Assembly: GCA_963921935.1 (NCBI GenBank)
Contig: OY998185.1
Coordinates: 58,047,717 to 58,111,716 of the forward strand
DNA from: Galeruca laticollis
Lineage: Eukaryota; Arthropoda; Insecta; Coleoptera; Chrysomelidae
Length of the DNA stretch: 64,000 bases
Direction of reading: 5' to 3'
The position numbers and the translations under genes were made by a program. Position 1 is the first letter of the stretch; every line of letters starts with the position of its first letter. This document shows, in pieces, positions 11,101 through 23,100 of the stretch. A model generated the notes under the pieces. The model was given only the letters and a program-made list of their open reading frames with translations. It searched no databases and was not told the DNA's origin.

Positions 11101-14100
11101 TCGTATTTCAAAATTCCTAAGGGTCTGACCCAAATAGACAGCATTACATTCTGGACATTTGAGTTTATATATACCTGACTTCTTTAATAGTGGTATTTTT
11201 GTTTTTACATTTAACAATTTTGTACTAACGTTACTTTCTGTTTTAAAAGAAATTGTTGTATTCGTTGCTGAAGATATTATCGTTGACATATTATTAGAAA
11301 TATTTCCTGCATATGTGATGGTTTTATAAGTTTTAATTTCATCAGTTTGTTTAGGATATATTAGTTATAATGCCACTTTTTCCTCTTTTTTACTAATTAG
11401 CTTATTTATCATATGTAATGGATAACCGTTAGATGTTGCTATTTGTCTAATTGTATTAATTTCTCTATCATAATTAGATTTGTTCATAGGAACTGAAAAA
11501 GCTCTATGTATCATTGAATTATATGCTGCTAGTCTGTGTGACACAGGGTGGTTAGAATTGAATGGAATTGTTACATCAGTTTGTGTTGGTTTTCGGTAAA
11601 TTGAATAATCAAGTACATTATTAACTCTTTGAATTTTTAAATCAAGAAAATTGATTGAGCTATTTTCTTCAATTTCTAATGTAAATTTAATTTTCGGGTA
11701 TAGATTATTGATGTGGTTGAAAAATACATCTAATTGTCGTTCACTACCCATAAAACAAGCTAATATGTCATCTACATATCTATACCAAAATAAAATATTT
11801 TTTGAAATATTACTTTCAAAGATCTTTCTTTCTAAATTGTCCATAAAAATGTTTGCTAAAATAGGTGATATAGGGCTTCCCATTGGTAAACCTTCATTTT
11901 GAATATATATCTTATTGTCAAAAGTGAAATAATTCTGATTAATGCATACATCACATAAATTAAGTATATGTGATATTATTCCTGGATTAATATTTTTATC
12001 TTCTAGTAATTTTCTTACAAGTATTAGACATTCTTTAGGACGAATTTTAGTAAACATGTTAGTTACATCGAACGATATGAGTTTATAGTTATCTTGTAAG
12101 TGGATTGCTTTCAACTTTTTGATTAGTTCTATTGAATTTCTAATTGAGTACTGAGATTCATATCCGTAAGTATTGAGTATATTGTTGAGCTTCTTTGCCA
12201 ATATATTATTAGGAGTATTAACATAAGAGACTACAGGTCTAATTGGTTTCGTTATTTTATGCAATTTTACTGTTCCATACAATTGTGGACAATGAGGATT
12301 CTTATGTATGATAGACCTCTTTTCGTAATCATTTAAAAGATAATTTGAATTATTAACAATATCCCTTACATTATTAGAAAGCTTCTTTGTTGGGTCTCAA
12401 AGCAGACCCCCAGACATACAATTAGACAAATAGCAACATCTAACGGTTATCCATTAGATATGATAAATAAGCTAATTAGTAAAAAAGAGGAAAAAGTGGC
12501 ATTACAACTAATATATCCTAAATAAGCTGATGAAATTAAAACTTATAAAACCATCACATATGCAGGAAATATTTCTAATAATATTTCGAAGATAATATCT
12601 TCAGCAACGAATACAACAATTTCTTTTAAAACAGAAAGTAACGTTAGTACAAAATTGTTAAATGTAAAAACAAAAATACCACTATTAAAGAAGTCAGGTA
12701 TATATAAACTCAAATGTCCAGAATGTAATGCTGTCTATTTGGGTCAGACCCTTAGGAATTTTGAAATACGATACAGTGAGCACTTACGAGCATACAGATT
12801 AAAACAACCAGATAAATCCCACTACGCAAAACATCTACTTGACACCAATCATTCATTGACACCTAACACAGAACTAGAAGTACTGCATATTTGTGAAAAG
12901 AAACAAGAACTGGATTTCCTTGAAGAACTGGAAATTAGAAGACATTTAAGAAACCCACTATATGAAGTTGTCGATGAACAGTTAAATCTAGGGAATTCTC
13001 CACTAATAAACTGTCTTCTTAAGTGATAATTGTAAAGATCAGCAGATATAGTTTTCCTGGTTTTCTATATCATTGCACAGTTATACTGATCTTAATTGGA
13101 AAAATGATATCCAGGATATCACCATAGGGCTAATAATATCTAAGCTTCAAAATTTGTAATATCACATCTTCTTCTTTTTTCTATAAACATATATTAAGCC
13201 AATCACAAGTTAGGTTACTTCTTGGTCTAGCCAAAAATAACTACTAAACATCAGGTAGGCATAAAATGCAATGTAACTTCTGTCATTCTGACGATGATAT
13301 TGATTTATCGAAACAATTGTCAATTTTTTAGAATTTTCAATAACTTGTATTATATTGTGGAATTAACTAGAGACCTTGAGTTTCATTCAAAAACACTAAG
13401 AATAGCAATTATTAAACAAAACTCAATCTTGAAGATTCCAAAGGACTGTAGTGTAACCATAGAGGATTCTCTGTACAAAAACACAGAAGAAAGCATAAAA
13501 GGAAACCCACTAATACTTCCAAAATTAGAATCGAATCCATTGCTTCGAAGAGCAGATCTATATCAAGATTTACCGCTGAAGTTACATTCAATAAATCTCG
13601 AAGCCACAAATACTCTTCGAAAACAAGCAAAATTCACCAAAATAATACAAAATGAAGAAGTCCATCCCTTATTCTGGAATATACTCAGTTTGTCAGTTAT
13701 AATGAGCCCGAAAACAACCCTCCATCCGTATTGTTTTCGCCTATGGGGGGAGGAGTTATATAAGTATAATAGATGACCTGTGAAATATATATATATAGAC
13801 ATTATTTATTTTATATAATGATTAGTCAGTATTTGGAAACTTTCTCTATTACTGATTGTAATTTAAACATTCATTCCATGTTCAGTTTCTGAGTTAACAA
13901 CACATAAATTGTATTTTAGTTAATAAAGTTTTTTTTTTAAAAATAACTTTCAGTATGAAGTTATTTAACAAGCAACAATTTTTAAATTTAATTTATTTCA
14001 ATTTTGTTATTATAGGAATGTTAAGGGGTGCCATATTTTTGAGAGAGGAGCCATCAATATTCATATTCTACAAGGTTTTCAAAAAATTTTGAGACATTTC

Positions 14101-17100
14101 ACAATATTTTATCCCATATTTGACAAATTTAAATCGGACTAAGTTTGCTTCGTAAAGAATTTTAATAATGACAACCATATTTAAGATACAGGGGGACGTT
14201 TTTTTCACATTTTTCCCGATTATGTCGAAGCTATTGGCAATAGTGTTTTGAAATTTTGTATCAATACGTTTTAGAAGTTGATACATCCCATGTATTTGTT
14301 TTCACATCTGATTATTATCAGGGAAAGCGCTAGTAACAAGGTTCGTTCCGATTAGTTATATACAGATTTTATGTGAACCTGGTCGAGCGCCGTCGTGCAA
14401 ATGTGATCACAGCGCCTTTTTTTGGTGCATATATTTTTTAAATTTTATATTATGTACATTCAACATAATCGCTAGACGGTAATTAATAAATAATACAACT
14501 TTGAAGCAAAAATAAACATTTTATTACCAAACAAAAAATAAACATTTTTTGAACAAGAAATAGTTACCTAATCTAAATAACCTGAATAAAACTAAATAAC
14601 CACTAAATAAAAGTAGCTTTACGCGCTTTCTTTCTGGAAAATTCAGAAATAAGTTCAGTCATATTTATATTGTCCAACAAATCACTTTCAATCGATATGA
14701 TTGCCAAATTATCGAGCCGTTGTTGGCCCATTGACGATCTTACGTAGTTGTTTATTAACTTTAACTTTGAGAAAGTTCTCTCCGCTGAAGCAACCGATAC
14801 AGGCATTGTCAACAAAATTCGCAAAGCTACGCTTGCATTTGGAACAGAATGAGTTAAATTATTTTTTATAATGTAGTTTAACATTTGTGTCGGTGTTTGT
14901 AGATTAAGATTTTTCAAAAATTGCAACTCGTGGAACAATTCTGTTCCATTTATGTCACGCTCATTACGATTTTTGTCTGTTAAAACTCCTTCAAGCTGTA
15001 AACAATAATTTAGTTGTTCCTTTTCTGGTAAATCTGAAAATTTACAAATATCCCATAAAAATTGAAAATGGTCGGAATGGGACGACAATAAGTCGAACCT
15101 TTCACCAATTGATCTTATAACAATATCAAGTGTACTAAAAAAAATGTTTATTTTAAAATCCCGTTCTCCATCTGTAATTGGTTCATCGTCATTCTCGTAA
15201 TTAAATTGTTTTTTAACACGCCTTGGTCTAAACACATTATTAGTTTTGAGGGTTGGCTCTACATCTAGAGATTTTGCAAGTTCAGAAGCATCAACTAAAC
15301 ATCTCCAAATCCTTTATCACTTCGGTAACTATTGAAAAACTTTAGTAAATTATTCATTTGGGTACATGCTTCCGAGATATTAAAATCTTTAGTTTGTAAT
15401 GTTTTGCTAACAGTATTGACTCTAAACAGAACATTGTACCACAATACTAATGTACATATAAACCGGTAACTTTTTAATTTATTTGCTAAAAATTCAGCCA
15501 TATGCTTTGTATTGTTATCGAAAGAAACTCCACTGAATATACTATATAAATCATCATAGACTTCCCCAAGCTGATACCTCAATGGAGTAATGGCATCAAT
15601 TCTGCTCGACCATCTAGTTTCAGAAAGGGGTTTTAAAGTTAAATTGGAAATATGTTCTTTCAAAACGGTCCAACGATTAGTTGAAGCCGAAAAAAAATTG
15701 TAAAGTTCTTGAACCGTAGAAAAGAATTGCCAGCTAGAGTTGTTTCCCTTAACTGCATCATTTACAACCAAGTTTAAACTGTGATTACAACAAGGTACAA
15801 AAAATGATCTTGGAATCAAATCTAGAACTCTTTTTTGTAAACCGGTATGCTTGCCTCGCATGTTGGCACCATTGTCGTATCCCTGGCATCTCATATCATA
15901 TAAATTTAAATTATGTTTTTCTAAAGCATTTAGTAGAAATTTTTGTAAGCCCTCAGCTGTTGTGTCTTCTATTGGAGCAAAATGTGAGAAACGTTCATCA
16001 ACAACAATTTCCCCTGATGCTGTATCTAAATTTACGAACCTGATACAGTAAGAAATTTGTTCTTGATGGCTCATGTCTGGAGTACAATCAAGAATAATAG
16101 AAAAATATTTTGAATTTTTAATCATATATAAAATATTTTCTCTTAAATTATTGCCTATTATTTCAATTATTCCATATTGAATGTGGATGCCAAGGATTTC
16201 CACACATTTTAAGAAATTGCCATTATTATTTTGAAACAATTTCAAATTTTGACCGCGAAAGGACAGATTTTGTTTAGCTAAAAACTGAATAACATAGAAT
16301 ACTCGCTCAATAACTGCATGCCAATATTTAATTTCAGCATTAAACAAATATTTATGAGTTAGATCAATCGTATTGTTTGTTTTAAATCTAGTTAAACAGT
16401 CAGACCATGTCTTAAGATTTTCGAAATGCATTTTACTTTTTTCGTGAATATTTAAATGTTCACTCAAATGTTGCCAATCATTATAGCCATTTTCATCAGC
16501 CAATCGGGCTTTTGCGGTGTTAAGTTTGAATATTCTGCAACAAAAACAAAACACTGAATTTTTCGATACCGAGTACCTACAGAAGCTAATCAAGCTTGAT
16601 TATTTCATTATTTGGCAAAATTCGAGTGAAGTATGATTCAGAAAATTTTCGCCTAGTCTTGTCTTTCGGAAAAACGCAATTTGAATTGTTATAATAGGTT
16701 GGACCATATTTTATCAGATTCATTGAAGATAATATTTTCAGTCAAAAACCTGGATCTTTAGACAGCTGTACAGTCTTACTATCAAAAACTTCATCATCAT
16801 CAGCTTCGATAAACGTTACAGTTTTTTCAACTTCAACTGAACTTGATGTCGATGGCTCCATATTATCATCATCATTTTTTACGGAAGCCTCCGAAGGAGA
16901 ATCAATGGGTGCTTTGAAAAATTGAGTTATTTTCTTATTGGTATTTTCCAACACCTCCTCCCGTTTACGTTTGTTAATTAGATTTTGGTAACCAGAAAGT
17001 TTCTTTTTACCTTCAGACATCTAAAAAAATAATACCACATAAAATTTTGGGTTTGGGTTCGGGGTTTGTTGAATCTAATTAATTTATAATTACGAATTAT

Positions 17101-20100
17101 AACGATCTACATATACATTACTTACCTTAACTTTATTTTATACTTTAAAGTTTGAGCTTCCAGAAAAGAACAAAATTTCAAATAAGGAAATAAGAAATAG
17201 GTATAACTTTTTAGCTGATGCGAGATGCGATTTATTCTACTGCTTAAGACAAAAGCCAATGCTCAAATGAACATGATTTCACTGCAATACTCGCTTGGCC
17301 AGACAAGAATGAGCTTGTGAAATGAAATATAGGAACTAAGAAATATAGTGCGGGCGCACGGCGCTCAGTAATAGAACAAAATATGCAATTGGTCGGGACC
17401 AAGCAACTTAAAGAAGTCATATTTAAATCTATAGATGATAATAATGATCATAATAATACATTTTATAAATTATTTGTTTGAATATTATTACTTATTTCCT
17501 ACTTTAATCTTAATTCTAGTATATTCAGACATTGGTAAAAATAAAAAAAATATCTTCAGCGCCTTCGGCGCCTTTTTTGTGACGGCGCCGCACGACCTGC
17601 ACATATGATTGGAAAGGCCCTGTTGGTATAACACGAACTTTATCAAGAGTATATTTCTGGTATAGAAGTAAACTATATTAGAAAGCATTTAACAACTACA
17701 TGCTTGAATGAATATTGAATATTATTGTTTTAGGTAATATATTTCTGACAAAATTTATTGGATCATATGAAAACCAACTTATAGAACTGATGCGAGCATA
17801 TAAAAAAACGATGTACGACAAAGCAATGACCAGTGTTACAAGCCAAATCTTGTGAGTATATTATTATAGCATTAATCCCAACTATATTATAGAAATAAAC
17901 AAAAACCAAATATTTTAATAAATTAATTACTTTCAAAAAATCAAACTGCAGCTTCAATCATTTTGTTTCTTGTTATTTGATCTTCTGTCTCTACATAATT
18001 CACGTCTTTTTTCGTAAAATTCTAGCAGCAAAAGTGAATACCTGTTGACCCAATAAACCAAGACATATCTCGAAAAGATGTTTTCTAACATATTATAGAG
18101 CAGGGAAACGCCATCTTGTAAAATTTAGATACTTTTCCTAATCTTCCAAGTACTCTCGTCACTTTTTACTATATAGCTCAGTCAAATTAGGCAAAATAAT
18201 GGCAAACAGGAGAAAAAAACTGTGGAGAATTGAAATTTTCTTAGTTTTTCCAAAATATCTCAAGGAATATATAGTTCACAATAAATTTGAACGAGAGCAA
18301 AGTTAAAGTAGAATAAATTCTTTACAAATTGGTTCTACTAATTTTTTTCGTAGTACAAACGGTTTGGAAGATAGAATAGGGGTGAATGAGCATAATTTTC
18401 AAAACAGGATAGTTCTGAATATTCCAGCATTTTGTTCACCAGGCCAGGAAGGGTGAGATTACAACAAGAATTTTCTCATCGCAAGACCTCCAACAGGTAC
18501 CCTTTTGCGACTCTTTCTTCACAGTTTCAGTGGATGGGACCCCACATCCGCAATATTTAAAAAAAGGAAAGCTCATTGTCAAGTTTTTCGACAAGCATAC
18601 TAACTGGAAAAAAACATCAGTACAACATGTTACGACCCTTTATCAATACATAAAACAGTTGCAGAAGCTGGTGAGAAAATGTTTCTAACGCTATACGGCG
18701 CAAAATCCTCACTTCCTCCAACAAGACTCATCAAGGCAACACTATTATAGAGTGTATTTACAAGTTCAGGAATGATTGGGGAACATATTATTACCTGAGC
18801 AGTGGGAATGACTTCGTGAAGAGGATGGCACCTTGGAACTAGTGAGAACTACTGGACGTTTTCGAATAAAAAAACAGTTATCATAATTCCAAAATTATAC
18901 TTACTAACCGAGCATTCCATTTATCAAGACGAGTCATCGTCGTCCTCTCTTCCATCGTATTGTTTAATTGATGTCGTTCGTCTATACAAGACTATTTTTA
19001 AATATGTACCGCACTCCCTTCCTACACATTTTTTTATCGTCTTCCTACCTGGCTTTTAAAAAAATATGTACCGTATATAAGTGACCAAACTTCAATACAG
19101 TTTATTTAATATGTTATTAAAAGACATATACGTGTCTATTTTCATTAGTATTTTCATCCGAAACGCTGCCATCTTGTGAGGTAAACTCTTCTGTAACAAC
19201 TACTTCGGATTTAATTGATTACTTACCTTTTTATTACACCCTGTATGAGGAATGCAATTTATTTACATATGTTTTCTTTACAGATTAAAATTTTTCGTAA
19301 ACGCTTTCGATACACAACCTAGAACTTTTCCTCCATTCAAAGAAATAGGTAACATAACCTTAACATATTCAATTTTTATTTTAGCATATTTCGTTCATTG
19401 TCTACTTTGATTTTAGTTTTTCAACCGGGCTTCGTTTTCGATGTAACTAATGACTTACCGAATTATGTTATATTGGCCAAAAAAGGATTACCACTAGCCC
19501 AGAAAATATTCAAACAAATCATTTATAGCGATCGACCTTCAGATCAATTAAACAACGACGAACTTATCATTTACGAATATTTAAACAAATCTTCAAACAC
19601 TGCAAACCTTTTAGGATCAAAATACACAGTAGAAAAGATTGAATGTGAAGTCGAGGTAAGGTAAAAATAATACAGTTTGGTTTTTCAAATTTCCCGCGCT
19701 AACCTAATCTAACTTTACTGCCATCTAACAATGATAATAAACAATTCCAGGTCACGTGACTTTGACAGGCCTGCCATCTTGCTTGAGGGACAAACATTTT
19801 CATTTGTTTGCTGTAAGTGTGTATAGTTTTTACTGATTTTAAAACAAAAAACCCAGTTAACTCTGCGAAAATCTGTTCAAAACATTGTAGATTTAATGAA
19901 TTAGTTCGCTCTATCCTGTAGTTTTGATACTGGACAACAATGTAAGTCCATGAAAAGTCTGCAAGGCTACAAATTTACTCAATCTGGTACTGTTTTAAGT
20001 ATTTTCACGCAAAAGGTAAATGAAGAAGTTTTTGTTGCAGAGAGCAAGGTAAGATATATAAAATGTTCGACCCTCTAATATATTATTTGATTTACATTCA

Positions 20101-23100
20101 AGATGTATGAAACTGAGAAGATACTTATGTTCGATATTTACTAAAAAAGTGAAAGTAAGGAATTCAGTGATAGTCCAGTAAATGAAGGAGGAAAAAAGGC
20201 AAAGTTAACATTAATGACGTCCTATTTTCATCTTCCGGTTGGAAGTAGCATTTGGTACCTCATTAAACATGAGACAAAGTTTTGCATGAAAACGCGTGCG
20301 AGGGCGGAGAAAATGGCCCCAAAAGACCAGAAAAATAGGTTTTCAGCCAATATCTCCTAAAATATGGCAGTTACAGATTTTCGGTTCAGATAAAAATTGA
20401 AGTTCAGTTAATTTTCTACAAAAATGGTCCTTATGATTTTTTTCGCAACATTAATATTTTCTGCAAAAAAATCGGGTTGAAAAACCGGAAATTTTGAGAC
20501 TTATGAAATATGCAAGTTTTGTACAAAATTTGAGCTGGGGGTGTTGGAGAGCCATTATTTTCAATGTTTTGGATTGTGGAAACCAATTGTAGATGGGCGC
20601 CACCACATTTTACAGATTGGGAAAATCCTCGGTGCCATAAATGAGAAACCCTGTAACCAGACACTTTTGATGGATATTTATGTTTCCGAGGGTCTTGTTT
20701 TCCTCTCAGATGAGGCCTCAAGATATACTTATTAGGAAAACAGGCTATAAGGTTAATTACAGCAAGATGGACCTCACCAGTTGACCTGAATCTAGCAACA
20801 ATCAGCTTTGCACATGTGGCAAAATACTGAAGTTCATTAGGTTTTTGGTAAGGAAAACTGAAAATGCCTCAAGAGTGAAGAATATTTACCCATAATACTC
20901 AGCAACAATTTCTTGCAGATTCTCCGCAAATTTTTGCAAATTTTTTTGCAACCAGACTGATTGAGGTTTTTGGAGTAAAGAGTTATAAACGTTCTTCATG
21001 TTTCATTTATTATAGAAAAGTCTAGTTTAGTGGTACAACGCGGATTTTGATAAAACATTTTTTTCTGGCTAATTCCAGGTCGCTGAACACGAAAATGAAA
21101 GAAAAAAATGGGGCTCTCTTACCAAAACCGAGTTATGAATTTTTGAAGATGTGTTCAGATGAGTACTGCACTGGATTTATTGTCACATTATAACTGCTAT
21201 AATGATCTGTAATAACTGCTCCACAATGTTAGTGATATACTATAGTTGCCTTTTACGATATTTACTCTCTCACGCACATTAATAAAACACTGATATTGAT
21301 ATAAATCTCTTGTAAATTATTTTTTTAATTCCACAATTATTATATCTTTTGACGTTTCCGTTTAATATGACTGACATATAAGTTTCCTCTTAGCAGTAAG
21401 ACTTTTACCAACTAGCATATACAGCCATCATTAGTTACTTGAAAAAAAGTTGCTGAATATTTTCGATATGCACAGATCATAGCACAGAAGATATAAACAA
21501 GATGTACATCATGAACATACACCGGCTCTTGTGCACTTTACGACCCATGAAATTAAACAATTTTCTATAGTAGAATCGAAAGTTTACTTCAATTGGAGAC
21601 ATTTAACACACAAAAAATTGCACACATCAGGTTATTCTAGAAGGGAAAGGGCGAATACGCTGATTATATTCCCTTCCCCTTCTTGAATAACTGGATATCT
21701 AATACTTTGTAACGCACATCACGTTATTCAAGAAGGGAAAGGGTGCACAATAGCCGGTGTATGTTCATGATGTACATCTTGTTTATATCTTCTGTGCTAT
21801 GATCTGTGCATATCGAAAATATTCAGCAACTTTTTTTCAAGTAACTAATGATGGCTGTATGTGTATATGTTAGTAGGTAAAAGTCTTACTGCTAAGAGGA
21901 AACAGACGAAACTTATTTGTCAGTCATATTAATCGGAAACGTCAAAAGATATAATAATTGTGGAATTAAAAAAATAATTTACAAGAGATTTATATCAATA
22001 TTAGTGTTTTTTTAATGTGCATGAGAGAGTAATATCGTAAAAGGCAACTATAGTATCACTAACATTGTGGAGCAGTTATTACGGATCATTATAGCAGTTA
22101 TAATGTGACAATAAATCCAGTGCAGTACTCATCTGAACACATCTTCAAAAATTCATAACTCGATTTTGGTAAGAGAACCCCATTTTTTGGAATAAATGCA
22201 GTTTACGGGCATTTGCCTTTTTTTCGATTTTTTTTTGTTTTCCGTAACTAAATAAGCCTCCTGAACATAGAGATGGAAAAAAAACTTGGCGATCTCATCA
22301 AAATTTCCCCCCCTTCAATAATTTTTTTTTCCTGAAAATCGGCTTTTTTTATATTTTTTTTCCGTATCGTAATTAAGTAGCCTGTATAAACATAAAAAAG
22401 AACAACCCCCTCCCCCAAATAAAAAATACTTTTACGACTAATCGGCGTTTTTTCTTATTTTTTAAATAAATAGACGTCAATCTCCACACTAAAAATATAA
22501 TAAAACAATAAGCATAAGAAAAATAAAGAGTATGCAGCTCTTTCACATTTGACCAGGTCCTCCGATTTTCGTTGCCTTGGTTATAAATGCGTCAAAGACT
22601 ACTCCTCTGCAAAAATTGGCCCAATCCACTAACGTATATTGCGCGAGTCTTAGCTGTTTTGCATTCGCAATAGCTGGTCTTTATTGACCCACAGATGAAT
22701 AAATCTCAACATTGTCCAAATGGGCAAGTGGGATTCATAAAAAACTCCTGTAACGTAAAGATGCCCTAAAAAATTTCAGGGGGTGGCTTATTTCTAAATA
22801 ATGTATATTTTGGTAACTAATTTGCGTTACAAAGTATTGGATATTAAGTAATTCAAGAAGGGGAAGGGAATATAATCATTGAATTCACCCTTTCCCTTCT
22901 TGAATAACCTGATGTGCGTTACAAAGAATTGGATATGAAGTTATTCAAGAAGGGTAAGGGAATATAATCATTGGATTCACCCTTTCCCTTCTTGAATAAC
23001 TTAATGTGCGTTACAAACTATTGCGCACATCAGGTTATTCAAGAAGGGAAAGGATGAATCCAATGATTAAATTTCCTTCTCCTTCTTGAATAACTTAATG

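Larger units (their letters stand above)
10432..13398. mobile_element. Penelope-like element (PLE), head-to-head inverted dimer
   Basis: Two copies of one Penelope-like element lie in opposite orientation with their 5' sides meeting near 12398-12415 and their 3' sides facing outward. The minus copy is longer (RT plus GIY-YIG endonuclease). The plus copy keeps only the end of RT and the endonuclease. The whole block is flanked by the 13-bp direct repeat AGAATAGCAATTA at 10419-10431 and 13399-13411, a target duplication in the errantivirus env. Hammerhead-like motifs lie near both outer ends. Confidence 0.8.
8665..13776 (+). pseudogene. env: errantivirus env (baculovirus F-like), interrupted
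   Basis: Remnant of an envelope fusion protein of the Baculo_F type. A hydrophobic signal peptide lies at residues 1-20. A furin-like RNKR site near 9029-9040 is followed by a Gly-rich hydrophobic fusion-peptide-like start. Further env pieces can be read at about 9303-9620, 9890-10431 and 13399-13776. Frames are broken near 9190 and 9500. The sequence resumes on the far side of the Penelope-like insertion, with a shared 13-bp duplication as the junction. The C-terminal piece ends at 13776, inside the 3' LTR. No functional envelope can be made. Confidence 0.75.
8332..13969 (+). mobile_element. errantivirus (gypsy-like LTR element) with env but no gag-pol
   Basis: Two related LTRs (8332-8529 and 13754-13969) flank a gypsy-type primer-binding site, a 120-nt leader, an env gene and a polypurine tract. 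Nothing of gag, protease, reverse transcriptase or integrase lies between the leader and the env start at 8665. Env is interrupted by three insertions: about 125 bp near 9177-9302, a hammerhead-remnant element near 9640-9880 and a Penelope-like inverted dimer at 10432-13398. No matching target duplication is visible at the outer ends (CGCG on the left, AAGC on the right). The copy is dead. Confidence 0.8.
14319..17622 (-). mobile_element. hAT transposon, ZMYM1-like, intron 4
   Basis: The element carries a ZMYM1-like hAT transposase on the minus strand. Candidate ends are CAGGG at 14319 and CCCTG ending at 17622. Both sides also hold GC-rich GCGCCGTC-type subterminal blocks (14390-14425 and 17555-17600). 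The flanking 8-mers (ATTATTAT and TTGGTATA) do not match, so the boundaries are probable but not proven. The coding region has about two frameshifts. Confidence 0.65.

Noticed and set aside
20431..20735. Short open frames on both strands
   Set aside because: No motif, no splice context, and they overlap each other in intron 7.
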